Shown: positions 1 to 9,854 of the stretch, one piece after another
Layout of the letters: the number at the start of each line of letters is the position of its first letter
Numbering within the stretch: the stretch's first letter is position 1
Assembly (NCBI GenBank): GCA_964437735.1
Contig: CAYTID010000037.1
Coordinates: forward strand, 1-21,421
Reading direction: 5' to 3'
From: CAYTID01 sp964437735
Lineage (GTDB): Bacteria > Bacteroidota > Ignavibacteria > UBA10030 > BY39
Length of the DNA stretch: 21,421 nucleotides
Position numbers and translations under genes: made by a program
The notes under the pieces: generated by a model
What the model was told of the DNA's origin: nothing
Database searches by the model: none
What the model saw: only the letters and a program-made list of their open reading frames with translations

Positions 1-348
1 TGAATAAGTGTCAATAAAATCGGAACTCTCGAATATTTGCCGCTGACTCCCGACGCCGATTGCAATTTTCCTATCTTCGCACACCGAAGCTAATATTTCA
101 TTTATTATTTTCGCTCCGGCAAAACCTCCGGTCATTGGCGATACTATTAACGGGAAATTTATTTTTTTACCTAAAAATTTTGTCGATGTATCGATATCTT
201 TTCCATTGATTTCAGGCAAGGCATTATGTTCGAAATAATAATTATCGAATCCGGTTTTTTTACTTCGAAATGAAACATCTCTTGTAAGCGATATTTTCAC
301 ATGATCAATTTTTCTTTTGGACGTCCCTATATGTTGATTTTTTTTCAT
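1..348 (-). CDS. fni: Type II isopentenyl-diphosphate delta-isomerase, N-terminal part (runs off left edge)
   Basis: The first 116 codons are present; the gene continues beyond base 1. This family is the FMN- and NADPH-dependent isomerase that interconverts isopentenyl and dimethylallyl diphosphate in the cytosol for isoprenoid synthesis. Seen in the translation: an N-terminal SKRKIDHVKI segment that matches the family's RK-x-x-H substrate-binding start, then HNALPEING, the FLGKKINFPLIVSPMTGG flavin-site strand, an N-E-I-L-A helix, and GVGSQR. All are in the expected order and spacing. The ATG at 346-348 is chosen because the family motif starts 11 residues later and an in-frame stop lies upstream at 394-396. 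No strong Shine-Dalgarno sequence is visible. It is divergent from the PEPCK gene. Family assignment is firm; the missing C-terminal half cannot be assessed. Confidence 0.9.
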   Translation of the reverse strand, partial: MKKNQHIGTSKRKIDHVKISLTRDVSFRSKKTGFDNYYFEHNALPEINGKDIDTSTKFLGKKINFPLIVSPMTGGFAGAKIINEILASVCEDRKIAIGVGSQRQIFESSDFIDTYS

Positions 349-746
349 TGTGTTGATATCTGTTATCTTATTGAATGATAATAATTTAGAGCATCATAAT
401 CAAGCGATTTTTAATTTCTTTATTGATTTAAAATAATAAATAAACAATTGCATGTGGAAAAAGATGTAGATTCCGGACACATCAAATATCAATCGAATTA
501 TAAAGGTGGGTATAATTCTCTCGTTAAAAAAAACTACTATTTTGATTTTTTGTAATTTTCCCTATATTTAAACAGTTAATGGGATAGCGGTATTTCTCAT
601 TTATTATATCATATTATGTGTTTTTTTCATACCGGCTCAACAAGTAATTTGTAAAAATATTATTCTTAAGCAATAAAAAATATTTTTTTTATCGATAAAG
701 TGTTATCAAATTATTAAAGTAAAACTAAAATTTATGGAGGAACAAA
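349..746. other. Divergent intergenic region between fni and PEPCK gene
   Basis: This 398-bp, very AT-rich stretch contains no supportable gene. It must hold the promoters for the two divergent genes. A TATAAT hexamer occurs near 511-516 on the plus strand, but without a good -35 partner. The only well-placed plus-strand element is the GGAGG ribosome binding site at 736-740, six bases before the PEPCK ATG. Long A and T runs (for example around 525-532 and 675-690) make chance promoter matches likely. Confidence 0.6.
375..403 (-). promoter_or_regulatory. Candidate sigma70-type promoter for fni
   Basis: On the minus strand, TTGATT (398-403) is followed after exactly 17 bases by TATCAT (375-380). 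The -10 box ends 26 bases before the fni ATG, giving a leader of about 20 nt. The matches to consensus are 4/6 and 5/6. In such AT-rich DNA this can arise by chance, so it is only a candidate. Confidence 0.35.
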
Positions 747-2498
747 ATGACTAAAAACAATACCGTTCTGAAATGGGTTAATGAGATGGCTGCAATCACG
801 AAACCCGACTCAATATATTGGTGCAATGGCTCTGAAGAAGAAAAACAAAATTTGATTCAGCAGGCTGTGAATACGAATGAGCTAGAAAAACTAAACGAGG
901 ATAAGTTACCGGGTTGTTATTTCCATTATAGTGATAAAAACGATGTTGCCAGAGTTGAACATTTAACTTTTATCTGCACACGAAAAAAAGACGATGCCGG
1001 TATAACGAACAACTGGATGGCGCCTGATGAAGCATATAATAAACTCAGCTCAATTTTTGACGGATCAATGAAAGGCAGAACATTGTATGTAATACCGTTT
1101 GTTATGGGTCCGGCAAATTCTCCTTTCAGTAAAATCGGAATCCAGCTTACCGACAGTATTTATGTTGTGTTGAATATGCGAATTATGACCCGAATGGGTG
1201 ATATCGCATGGAAACAACTGGGTGATACATCTGACAATTTCACAAAATGCCTTCACGGAAAAGCCGATTTAAACCCGGACAAAAGATTTATTTGTCACTT
1301 CCCTGAAGATAATACAATCTGGAGTGTTGGATCAGGGTACGGCGGCAATGCTTTGTTGGGCAAAAAGTGTCTTTCGCTTCGCATAGCAAGTTGGATTGGA
1401 AAATCCGAAGGCTGGATGGCAGAACATATGCTTATTCTGGGAATCGAAAATCCCAAAGGGGAAATTTACTATATAGCCGCAGCATTCCCAAGTCAATGCG
1501 GTAAAACAAATTTAGCAATGCTATTACCACCGGAAGCATTATCGGAATATAAAATTTGGACAGTTGGCGACGATATTGCATGGTTGCGTATCGGAGATGA
1601 TGGCAGATTATGGGCGACCAATCCTGAATACGGATTTTTCGGAGTAGCCCCCGGAACAAGCTATCAGACTAATCCTAATGCAATGAAGACAATCGAAAAA
1701 AATACAATTTTCACCAATGTTGTAAAAAAGCGTGACGGTACAGTTTGGTGGGAAGGAATGGATGAAAATCCTCCTACAGGTGCATTCGATTGGAAAGGAG
1801 ATCCGTGGGATCCGAAATCCGGACAGAAAGGTTCTCATCCCAATGCGCGATTTACAACACCCGCTTCACAATGTCCGAGTATGGCTCCAAATTGGGAAGA
1901 TCCAAAAGGCGTTCCGATTTCCGCGATTGTTTTCGGCGGAAGAAGAGCAAAACTTGCCCCATTAGTTTTTGAAACTTTAAATTGGCAACATGGAACTTAT
2001 GTCGGCGCTTCAATGGGTTCTGAAACAACCGCCGCAGCTACAGGTGCAGTCGGAGTTGTTAGAAGAGACCCCATGGCGATGCTTCCTTTTCTCGGTTATA
2101 ACATTGCCGATTATTTTAGTCACTGGATCAGCATAGGTAAAAAATTGTCAAATCCCCCAAAAATATTCAATGTAAACTGGTTCCGTACTGATGAAAATGG
2201 TAAATTTATTTGGCCCGGATATGGCGATAACCTCAGGGCATTGCTGTGGATAATAGAAAGATGCAACGGAAAGATTGACGCAGCCGAAACCCCAATCGGT
2301 TATATTCCTAATCTTGATTCGCTCAATACAAAGGGACTTAATATCTCAAAAGAAACTTTAGCATCACTATTTAATATTGATAAATCAGATTGGACAGAAG
2401 AATTAAAATCGCAAAAAGAATTTTTTGCAAGTATAGGCGATCAACTGCCCAAAGAAATCTGGGATGAATATCATGCAATGTTCGATCGTCTGAAGTAA
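747..2498 (+). CDS. pckG: Phosphoenolpyruvate carboxykinase (GTP)
   Basis: Cytosolic enzyme interconverting oxaloacetate plus GTP with PEP, CO2 and GDP; gluconeogenic or anaplerotic at the PEP node. At 583 residues it is close to the usual length of about 600. Visible motifs in order: IYWCNGS near residue 23; YVIPFVMGP and the LTDSIYVVLNMRIMTRMG block (114-151); the P-loop FPSQCGKTN (247-255) with the GTP-family cysteine C251; the metal-binding GDDIAW (274-279); NARFTTPASQCP (366-377); FGGRR (396-400); the lid segment around 425-442; and NWFR...FIWPGYGDN (477-495). The lid reads TAAATGAVG rather than the animal TAAAEHKGK, as in bacterial GTP-type enzymes. The start is set by a GGAGG ribosome binding site (736-740). 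It is a single-gene unit with its own terminator; fni diverges upstream. Confidence 0.97.
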   Translation: MTKNNTVLKWVNEMAAITKPDSIYWCNGSEEEKQNLIQQAVNTNELEKLNEDKLPGCYFHYSDKNDVARVEHLTFICTRKKDDAGITNNWMAPDEAYNKLSSIFDGSMKGRTLYVIPFVMGPANSPFSKIGIQLTDSIYVVLNMRIMTRMGDIAWKQLGDTSDNFTKCLHGKADLNPDKRFICHFPEDNTIWSVGSGYGGNALLGKKCLSLRIASWIGKSEGWMAEHMLILGIENPKGEIYYIAAAFPSQCGKTNLAMLLPPEALSEYKIWTVGDDIAWLRIGDDGRLWATNPEYGFFGVAPGTSYQTNPNAMKTIEKNTIFTNVVKKRDGTVWWEGMDENPPTGAFDWKGDPWDPKSGQKGSHPNARFTTPASQCPSMAPNWEDPKGVPISAIVFGGRRAKLAPLVFETLNWQHGTYVGASMGSETTAAATGAVGVVRRDPMAMLPFLGYNIADYFSHWISIGKKLSNPPKIFNVNWFRTDENGKFIWPGYGDNLRALLWIIERCNGKIDAAETPIGYIPNLDSLNTKGLNISKETLASLFNIDKSDWTEELKSQKEFFASIGDQLPKEIWDEYHAMFDRLK

Positions 2499-2520
2499 TT
2501 TTTAATTGCTAACAATTATC

Positions 2521-2562
2521 AAAGCTCCGGCAAAAAAATATAACTATTGTCGGAGCTTTTTA
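2521..2562 (+). terminator. Rho-independent terminator after pckG
   Basis: AAAGCTCCG (2521-2529) pairs perfectly with CGGAGCTTT (2551-2559). The stem extends through a G-T pair to CAA (2531-2533) with TTG (2547-2549). A T-run, 2557-2561, follows on the plus strand. It starts 23 bases after the pckG stop. The convergent gene priA ends at 2576; on the minus strand only TTT follows the stem, so a terminator role there is weaker but possible. Confidence 0.85.
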
Positions 2563-2575
2563 ATTAAGAACCGTT

Positions 2576-5146
2576 TTACAACATTCCCACAGGGTCAATA
2601 TCGATTAAAACCTTTACATTCCGGCTTTTACCTATATTCGATCTCAAATAATTCTCCATAGTAGTTGTAAGGATATTCCGTATAATTTTTCCGGATGGAT
2701 CATTGCTCTTTAAATCTTTTATAAGAATGTGCCAGCGGTATTGGTTTTTTAATTTAGGTATCGCCGCCTCGCAAGGACCTAATAAAACCAAAGAAGATTT
2801 TTTCTCTTTTAGTAACTCATAGAATTTAAAAGCATGCTTGGATACTTCATTTTCATTCACACCTTTTATTTCTATAAGAGCAATTCTGGAAAAAGGAGGA
2901 TAACTCAATTCTTTTCTTGTTTTAATCTCTTCAGAATAAAAGCTTAAGTAATCATGAGTTAATACATGCTGTAATGCATAATGATCCGGTTGGAAAGTTT
3001 GAATTATTACTTCGCCATTTAAAAGTCCGCCTCGACCAGCTCTTCCAGCGACTTGCGTTAAGAGCTGAAATGTTCTCTCAGCCGATCTGAAATCAGGTAG
3101 AAGCATTTGAGTATCAGCAGAGATTACACCGACTAAAGTGACGTGCGAAAAATCCAGCCCCTTCGCAACCATTTGTGTCCCAAGTAAAATATCAATTTCA
3201 CCTGAAGAAAATTTTTTTAAAATTTTATCGTGTGAACCTTTTTCGGTAGTAGTATCTAAATCCATCCTGAGGATAGATGCATCCGGAAAAAACTTTTGCA
3301 AATCTTCCTCAACGCGTTGTGTTCCGTATCCGCGATAACCGATTTCGATGCTTGAGCAATCAGGACAGATATCCGGTGCGGATTTTACAAAACCGCAATA
3401 ATGACAACGTAAATGTTTTTTCGTAATATGATACGTCAGCGAAACCTGACAATTGTCACAAGTTTCCACATAACCGCAGTCTACACACTCGATGAAGGAT
3501 GAGAAACCTCTCCTGTTTTGTAATAGAATTATTCCTTCCTTTTTAGTTAACCTATCTTGAATTTTGTTCTTTAATATTTCTGAAATCGAATTGAATTCGG
3601 GTTTTCTTTTTGATAAGCGTGCTAATGCAGCATCCTTTTTAAATTCTTCTTTTCGTTCGGTTCTGAAGTTTTCAAATTTTTTTTGCCTTTCCTTCGTCAT
3701 ATCTATTATTCTTACCTCAGGAAGTTTTGCATTATCAACTCTTTCCGGAAGATTAATTAAAAAATATTTTCCATTTAAAGCATTATAATAACTATCGATT
3801 GAAGGAGTAGCAGAACCAAGTATAACCACGGCATCCGTATTATGCCCTCTTACAACAGCAACATCGCGGGCATTGTAGCGGGGTATCTGATCAAATTGTT
3901 TATAAGACGATTCGTGTTCTTCGTCCACAACGATTAATCCGATGTTTTTGAGAGGTGCAAAAATTGCTGAACGTGGACCGATTACAATCGAATATTTTCC
4001 TTCCCTGGTAAGCCGCCAAGCATCCTGCCTTTCACCGATGGACATACGACTGTGAAAAACTGCAACTTTATCGTGAAAATATTGTCGAAACCTTGAAACA
4101 ATTTGGGGGGTTAAAGAAATTTCGGGGACTAATACAATAGCAGTTTTTCCTTTAACAAGCGCATGCTGTATCGATTCTATATATATCTGAGTTTTTCCGC
4201 TCCCGGTAATACCATGAAGCAAGAACGAATGAAATTTGTTTTCATCCTGAGCTTTTCTAATTTCATCGATCGCTGATTGCTGTCCATTTGTATACTCAAA
4301 ATTTTTCAGCATCCCAACCTGATAACTATAATTTACTTGCCTCAAGACCTCGCGTTCGGATATACTGAAAACACCTGTTCGCACAAGTGTTTTTAATGCG
4401 GACAACGATCCGCTGGATTCCTTAAGGAGCCTATTTACTGATATATTGCTGCCGACGGGAAGTGAATATAAAAAATTTATAATATTAATTTGTTTAGTTA
4501 ATTTTTTATTGTTTTTATCTGAGTATAAATCCAACCATTGTATCAACTGTGGTTTTGTATATTCATCAATAAAAATTACTTTTTCAAATTTCGGTTTAAG
4601 TTTTTTAGATTTAATTATTTCGGTTATAAGAATCAGTCCTTTGGATTCGAGTTCTTTCAAAACCGAATAAATATTTTTTACACGGAGCTGTTTTTGAATT
4701 TGGGATACTCTGAGTTCGTCATGTTCCAGTAAAATATTTATTACTTTTTTTTGAGTCGGGGCATTAGAAGTTGCTTTAATTGCTTCATCGGATCCGACTT
4801 TCAGAAACACGGTTCGCACGCTTCCCGAAGCAGTATTTTGTGGAACTGCAGCTCTGAGTACTTCGCCCCATGGTGCAAAATAATATTCAGATATCCATTT
4901 TGTTAATTTCAGCATCTCCTCGCTGATAAAGGTTTCATCATCCAATACATCTATGATGTTTTTCAGTTTTACCAATTCAGTAGTTTTAGAAATATTTACA
5001 ACAAATCCGATTATTGTTTTTTTTCCGAAAGGTGCAGCAACCCGAACTCCGGGCTTTATCCGGTCCTGAAGTTCCGGCGGAACAGTATATGTGAATAACC
5101 GATCAATACCCGTTGGTATTGCCAGATCGACAAAAATTTTCGACAT
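2576..5146 (-). CDS. priA: Primosomal protein N' (replication restart helicase PriA)
   Basis: Superfamily 2 3'-to-5' DNA helicase that recognises stalled forks and reloads the replicative helicase. The 856-residue length fits the longer PriA proteins. Order of motifs: N-terminal DNA-binding domain beginning VDLAIPTGIDRLFTYTVP; Walker A GITGSGKT (312-319); DEEH (408-411); GSATP (444-448); eight zinc-binding cysteines in four pairs (C554/C557, C563/C566, C581/C584, C594/C597); GTQMVAKGLD (656-665); and the arginine-finger motif QVAGRAGR (698-705). All catalytic and zinc residues are present. A charged Lys/Glu-rich stretch (485-535) slightly lengthens the region before the zinc module. No good ribosome binding site precedes the ATG, but the family N-terminus begins here. 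It lies 57 bp downstream of the cyclase gene on the same strand and may be transcribed with it, although its job is unrelated. Confidence 0.97.
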   Translation of the reverse strand: MSKIFVDLAIPTGIDRLFTYTVPPELQDRIKPGVRVAAPFGKKTIIGFVVNISKTTELVKLKNIIDVLDDETFISEEMLKLTKWISEYYFAPWGEVLRAAVPQNTASGSVRTVFLKVGSDEAIKATSNAPTQKKVINILLEHDELRVSQIQKQLRVKNIYSVLKELESKGLILITEIIKSKKLKPKFEKVIFIDEYTKPQLIQWLDLYSDKNNKKLTKQINIINFLYSLPVGSNISVNRLLKESSGSLSALKTLVRTGVFSISEREVLRQVNYSYQVGMLKNFEYTNGQQSAIDEIRKAQDENKFHSFLLHGITGSGKTQIYIESIQHALVKGKTAIVLVPEISLTPQIVSRFRQYFHDKVAVFHSRMSIGERQDAWRLTREGKYSIVIGPRSAIFAPLKNIGLIVVDEEHESSYKQFDQIPRYNARDVAVVRGHNTDAVVILGSATPSIDSYYNALNGKYFLINLPERVDNAKLPEVRIIDMTKERQKKFENFRTERKEEFKKDAALARLSKRKPEFNSISEILKNKIQDRLTKKEGIILLQNRRGFSSFIECVDCGYVETCDNCQVSLTYHITKKHLRCHYCGFVKSAPDICPDCSSIEIGYRGYGTQRVEEDLQKFFPDASILRMDLDTTTEKGSHDKILKKFSSGEIDILLGTQMVAKGLDFSHVTLVGVISADTQMLLPDFRSAERTFQLLTQVAGRAGRGGLLNGEVIIQTFQPDHYALQHVLTHDYLSFYSEEIKTRKELSYPPFSRIALIEIKGVNENEVSKHAFKFYELLKEKKSSLVLLGPCEAAIPKLKNQYRWHILIKDLKSNDPSGKIIRNILTTTMENYLRSNIGKSRNVKVLIDIDPVGML

Positions 5147-5203
5147 AGGTAATTATTAAGATATTTTAGAAAATCTCGTTAAAAATCTAAACAGAAGCAA
5201 GAC

Positions 5204-7396
5204 TCATTTAATTCGTAGAGCAAATATTCCATCCCAATCGTCCGGTGGTGGATTTTTCATAAAACTCTTTGCTCTCTCTATATATAATTTAGTCGGATAA
5301 TCCTCAGGATAATATTTTAACACTTCTTCAAATTGCTTGATTGATCCTAACCACTCCCTCCTGCGGTACAAAGTCAATCCTTTTGAATACATCTCAATAA
5401 GATCGTCACAATTTTGTAAAACCTTGCCACCATTTATACCCGTTAATTCAAAAATTTTAAGTGATTGGTTTTTACCGGGGACCGTAATCATATCAAGCTC
5501 TCTTGCGATTATTCTGCCCTCTGCTGCATTTAAAGTGTTTTCGCTGATTAATATTTTTGATTTGTATTGCTTATTTGCAGCTTCTAATCGGGAGCCGATA
5601 TTAACGCTGTCGCCAATAACCGTGTAATCGAACCTTCCGACACCGCCAATATTTCCAACAATCATGTCACCGGTATTAATTCCGATACGCATTTGGAAGA
5701 CCGGCTTTTTATTATGTTGCCGAGTTTGTTTTAATTCGTCAATATATAACTGCATTTCAATAGCAGCATTACAAGCATTGATTGCATGGAGTTTATCTTC
5801 AATGGGCGCACCAAAAAAAGCCATAATTGAATCACCATGATATTTATCCAATGTCCCGTTTTGTCGCAATATTATTTCGGTCATAGAAACAAAATATTCA
5901 TTTAATAAAGATACAAGTTCCTCCGGTGGAAGCTGCTCTGAGATTGTCGTAAACCTTTCAATATCGGAAAAAAACACAGTCAATGTTTTCCTTTCGCCTC
6001 CCAGTTGCAACCTTTTCGGATCATCTATCAGTTGGTTCACTATGGTGGGATTGACATACTGACTGAACATTGACTTAATAACAACCTTTTGTTTTCTTTC
6101 GTACATATAACTGTACGCCAATCCGCTTACATATCCGAATATCACGGCGAGCATAGGTCCGGTTACAGCCGTGGCATAATTTTTTTGGCTGAAAAGTAAT
6201 AAAGAAATCACTACGATTAAAAATAATTCGGCAATGATAACTACAATTGCCAATGTTTCAATCAGGTAGTGATGTTTAATTTTGATTAGCCTTAGATTAG
6301 CGATAAAAAAGAATGTGGCAATAATTATTAAAAATATTATGGTCATCTCAAACCATTTGGGCAATGGGCTGAGAAAATTGTTATCAAGTATATTTTGAAT
6401 TATATGCGCATGAATTTCTACGCCATACATTAAATTATCCCCCTCCTGTTTTCCAGAAGAAACTGGAACCGGAAACAAATCTTTATCTTCAGGATTCGTA
6501 GATCCAATCAAAACAATTTTATCTTTAAAGGTTCCATCGTAAAGATAACCGGTTTCGGGATCATCAAAAGTATTAGTTTCAATGCCAAATTCTTTTTCTT
6601 CCAATGTCTGAAAATTCGCATCATCGATAACATCAATAAATTTAATAGGTTTGAACGTTCCTGAAGAACCATAATAATTTATCAGCGCAGAAAATCCGTC
6701 ATAAATCGGTATTTTATATTGATCGAGAAGGAAATAATTATTTTTAATTTCAACCGTTTGCAAATTACCCCGCCAAAAATATTTATTTAAAATACCAATA
6801 GGAAAAGTCGGTAGTCTTACTTGTCGATCCCGGTCGTAAACTATCGGTAGAAATCGCCGATAAATACCATCCAGATCGTTACGTAAAAATACGATACCAA
6901 GAGAAGAGTCGACGCTGAAAAAGATATTACTGTAATTATTTTTTGCTTCAATAATCATAAAGCGTTCATCAGCAAGTTTGACTTTTCCCGCTAATGTGAC
7001 AATTTTTGTTTCCCGGATAGCATCTCGGAATGAAGCATCCTCAGATATGGAATAAAAATCCTCGTTATTAAAATTAATATCTATACCAACAACTTTTGCC
7101 CCTGCTCTTTGTAGGTTTTTCACAATTTTTGCGTAATAACTTCGCGGCCAGGGCCATTTATGAGGTGCAGACCTGTAGGATTCTTCTCCAATTTCAACAA
7201 TCACAACTTGAGGATCAAATGAAACAGGTCCACGGGCTTGAAATCGTGCATCTATGGATGCTTGTTCGAGCCGTTTAAACGGAACAAAATTAAAAAATGT
7301 TTCCTGCGTAAGTAGTATTACGACAAAAGATAAAATTAAACATAGCAGAAGTTTTTTAATAAAAGCTATATTCAATATTCTACTTAATTTTTTCAT
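5204..7396 (-). CDS. CHASE2-domain transmembrane adenylate cyclase (class III)
   Basis: Predicted inner-membrane receptor making cAMP. Seen: one N-terminal membrane helix (about 17-31), an extracytoplasmic CHASE2 domain (about 35-345, with ARFQARGP, WPWPRSYYA and GIDINF), three closely spaced membrane helices (352-370, 380-404, 409-430), then a cytoplasmic class III cyclase domain (470-650). Metal aspartates are D479 (FFSDI) and D523 (HGDSIMAFFG). K519 and D591 are the adenine-specifying pair, and N600/R604 the transition-state pair, so ATP rather than GTP is the expected substrate. The tail (665-715) resembles a TPR-like element common behind such cyclases. Residue numbers count from a TTG at 7397-7399; the adjacent ATG at 7394-7396 is preferred here. 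The upstream barrel gene's stop is only 7 bp away, implying one transcript. Confidence 0.93.
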   Translation of the reverse strand: MKKLSRILNIAFIKKLLLCLILSFVVILLTQETFFNFVPFKRLEQASIDARFQARGPVSFDPQVVIVEIGEESYRSAPHKWPWPRSYYAKIVKNLQRAGAKVVGIDINFNNEDFYSISEDASFRDAIRETKIVTLAGKVKLADERFMIIEAKNNYSNIFFSVDSSLGIVFLRNDLDGIYRRFLPIVYDRDRQVRLPTFPIGILNKYFWRGNLQTVEIKNNYFLLDQYKIPIYDGFSALINYYGSSGTFKPIKFIDVIDDANFQTLEEKEFGIETNTFDDPETGYLYDGTFKDKIVLIGSTNPEDKDLFPVPVSSGKQEGDNLMYGVEIHAHIIQNILDNNFLSPLPKWFEMTIIFLIIIATFFFIANLRLIKIKHHYLIETLAIVVIIAELFLIVVISLLLFSQKNYATAVTGPMLAVIFGYVSGLAYSYMYERKQKVVIKSMFSQYVNPTIVNQLIDDPKRLQLGGERKTLTVFFSDIERFTTISEQLPPEELVSLLNEYFVSMTEIILRQNGTLDKYHGDSIMAFFGAPIEDKLHAINACNAAIEMQLYIDELKQTRQHNKKPVFQMRIGINTGDMIVGNIGGVGRFDYTVIGDSVNIGSRLEAANKQYKSKILISENTLNAAEGRIIARELDMITVPGKNQSLKIFELTGINGGKVLQNCDDLIEMYSKGLTLYRRREWLGSIKQFEEVLKYYPEDYPTKLYIERAKSFMKNPPPDDWDGIFALRIK

Positions 7397-7403
7397 CAAT
7401 TTT

Positions 7404-9794
7404 TCAGAAACCGTATCTAATCATAAAATTCCAAATATATTCCGCTTTTGAAAATTTATTAGAATAATATGTTACTTGAGTAGATGCAAAAATATCTTTG
7501 AATATTTCATATTGAGTGCCAACTTCATAGGCACCCCGCTGGATATCTCCGAAAGCCGGCCGTAAAGCACCATTTATTTGCAATTTATTATTGAATAATC
7601 TGTACAAAACCGTCAGTGTTATTGTAGAATATTTTATATCTGTAGCTATGGAAGAATCTGCCAATGATTTTGCGAACCTACTAATAAAATTGGAAAAATT
7701 AATTGAGGTTTGCAATGGTATATTATAGTAAGTATTTAATCCGAGCGATACAGAAAGATTTTTTGTATCTAAATTTCTCGAAGTCAAATCATTTCTGTTC
7801 GAATTGCTGAAACTAACTATGGCTTGATGCTTCGTAAATAAGTAGAAGTTGTATCCCGATTGAATGTAATATCTTAAAATGTTCTCCTTTACAGCGGACG
7901 GAAGATCACCAAGAAGTTTATTCCCGGCATTTGAATAATTAAATCCTGTTGAAATACTGGGGAAGTCAAAACCCGGATGATATGAGATTGTTGCATTGTA
8001 TGTTTTATATTGTGTCGTTGCTGCCTTTGTTTTAGTTGTATTATCACTGAGTTGTTCATATCCGGCATATAACATCAATCTATTTTTAACAAGTCTGATA
8101 CGGTCAGTTATTGTGAATCCATCTACATCCGTCCTTAAGTAAGTTTGTCCGAAAGATTCATAGCTCCCTCCTCTTCGAATATAAGCGAAGCTTAACATAT
8201 TGTTGAAATAATTGAGGATGAGAGATCCTTCATATGCAAGAGTTGTGAAATTTTTTAGCGAAAGTGGGACAAGATTTTCGTTTATAGTTATTAATTTTGA
8301 ACCGATGTCCTTTATAGAATGAATCACGTTGCGCTCAGCATCACTCAATGAACTAAAAAGTGAATCTATATCCTCGCTATTAATAGTACCTTTCGAGATA
8401 TCGTTATTCGTAGCAGAAAATGCAACCTGTCCGTTTATTTCAATTCTCCTATCAGCAAAAGCAAGAAGTAAATCAGAACCGACAACCAGATTTTCCTGAG
8501 GAGCTATACCGTATTTTATTGAATGAATATCATCCTTCGATTTTAAAAAATTAAATCCAAGACTAAAATTTTTTCCTGAATTCAAACCGGGTCTGACCAC
8601 AAGCAAATTTCTTTTAAATGTACCGCGATTATTCAATAAAGCCCAACGGTTATTGTCAATCCGGAAGTAAGTACTATTAGAATCCAAACCTACGCTATCA
8701 GAGATTACTTCAGTAATCCGGCTTTCAATTTTCCTGTTAACTTCACCGTATGCAATATCAAGGCTAAAAGCACTTAAGTCCAAATTAGCTGACAGTCCAC
8801 GGATTCTTTTTCCGTTCATTATTAAACTTGGAAACGAGGGATAGTTATCGCCATATCCGATTTTTAACCATGGTGTTTCGACGCCTACCAAAAATCTGTT
8901 TTGCGGTTGACGGTCATTTTTTTCTTCATTTGTAGCATAAACACGTCCAAAAGCCTTAATAATGCCAAATTCAGAACTTGCATTAAAATTCCCGCGGTGA
9001 TAATTATTTGTGATACCTGAAATATTTTCACCGCGTGTTTCGAGTTGCAGGTTACCTTTATATTTAATGGAACTAATTCCGGTTTCTCCCACAGTAAATG
9101 CCGGAACAACAACAAAATCTTTTTTTTCAATCTTAATTCTTGAGCCGTTTTTATTAAATATTTCAACTCTTATCTGATGCTTTCCGGTTTTTAAGCCCTG
9201 CTGAAAATTTTCCGGCTTCACCGTATAAAGATCTTCGCTCCGGATAGCAAAGCCAGTGATATCATCTTTGTTTAAGAATATTTTGGTGGATGATAAATCT
9301 ACCGAATTATCTACTCCGAATAAAGAAAAAGCGATTAAAAGATCTTCATATTTCGTCCCTGTATCAGGGCTGATCCATGTAATCTCGTAGTTTTCCTCTC
9401 TTGGTTCTATTAATATTTTCAACGGATTTTCTACGGGATTTTCCAACGGATAAGTTTCATTTTCACCCGAATCGACTAATTTTAAAATCAGATAGTAATC
9501 GATAAACGGAGAGATAACCTGTTCCCGCGGAATTTTAGCAATTGCATTGTTCCCGATAATATTCATTTCGATTCTTTTAAATTCCGATTGACCGAATATT
9601 CGATAGGCTAATTCGATACCGGATAATCGCTGGCTAGCAACAAGATTGGCATTAATAACAACTTCATTGTTTTCTACCGCCGGGCTGATTTCAATATCAA
9701 TAATTTTATCACTCACTTGAGCTGAACCGGTGTTAATCAGCCATAATAATAAAATTCCGAAAAAAATTTTAATTAGAATAATCACTCTTATCAT
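7404..9794 (-). CDS. Large exported protein with N-terminal Ig-like domains and predicted outer-membrane beta-barrel
   Basis: No named family is recognised. The 796-residue product begins with a signal peptide (hydrophobic residues 5-22, probable cleavage after GSA near residue 24). Residues about 28-130 and 133-242 look like two beta-sandwich (Ig-like) domains. The rest (about 260-796) is an alternating polar/hydrophobic, Asn/Ser/Tyr/Phe-rich sequence typical of outer-membrane strands. It ends in the aromatic-rich IWNFMIRYGF with a C-terminal Phe, as many barrel proteins do. The Ig-like part would face the periplasm or act as a plug. It sits between a FecR-domain gene (60 bp upstream) and the CHASE2 cyclase (7 bp downstream), suggesting a shared envelope task. 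A possible ribosome binding site, AGGGG, is about 13 bases upstream of the ATG, a long spacing. The barrel fold is inferred from composition and the C-terminus, not from a recognised domain. Confidence 0.8.
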   Translation of the reverse strand: MIRVIILIKIFFGILLLWLINTGSAQVSDKIIDIEISPAVENNEVVINANLVASQRLSGIELAYRIFGQSEFKRIEMNIIGNNAIAKIPREQVISPFIDYYLILKLVDSGENETYPLENPVENPLKILIEPREENYEITWISPDTGTKYEDLLIAFSLFGVDNSVDLSSTKIFLNKDDITGFAIRSEDLYTVKPENFQQGLKTGKHQIRVEIFNKNGSRIKIEKKDFVVVPAFTVGETGISSIKYKGNLQLETRGENISGITNNYHRGNFNASSEFGIIKAFGRVYATNEEKNDRQPQNRFLVGVETPWLKIGYGDNYPSFPSLIMNGKRIRGLSANLDLSAFSLDIAYGEVNRKIESRITEVISDSVGLDSNSTYFRIDNNRWALLNNRGTFKRNLLVVRPGLNSGKNFSLGFNFLKSKDDIHSIKYGIAPQENLVVGSDLLLAFADRRIEINGQVAFSATNNDISKGTINSEDIDSLFSSLSDAERNVIHSIKDIGSKLITINENLVPLSLKNFTTLAYEGSLILNYFNNMLSFAYIRRGGSYESFGQTYLRTDVDGFTITDRIRLVKNRLMLYAGYEQLSDNTTKTKAATTQYKTYNATISYHPGFDFPSISTGFNYSNAGNKLLGDLPSAVKENILRYYIQSGYNFYLFTKHQAIVSFSNSNRNDLTSRNLDTKNLSVSLGLNTYYNIPLQTSINFSNFISRFAKSLADSSIATDIKYSTITLTVLYRLFNNKLQINGALRPAFGDIQRGAYEVGTQYEIFKDIFASTQVTYYSNKFSKAEYIWNFMIRYGF

Positions 9795-9854
9795 AATCTT
9801 ATGATGATCCCCTAATTAGTTAAAATTAAAAATAAAGAAAGGATATTAAAGCAT

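Noticed and set aside
1500..2080. PEPCK lid (TAAATGAVG) and FGGRRAKLAPL differ from animal enzymes, suggesting a changed enzyme
   Set aside because: Bacterial GTP-type PEPCKs commonly have this kind of lid and post-RR sequence, and the P-loop Cys, Lys and metal Asp residues are all present.
5204..7396. Guanylate cyclase as the product of the CHASE2 gene
   Set aside because: The specificity positions are Lys 519 and Asp 591, the adenylate-type pair.
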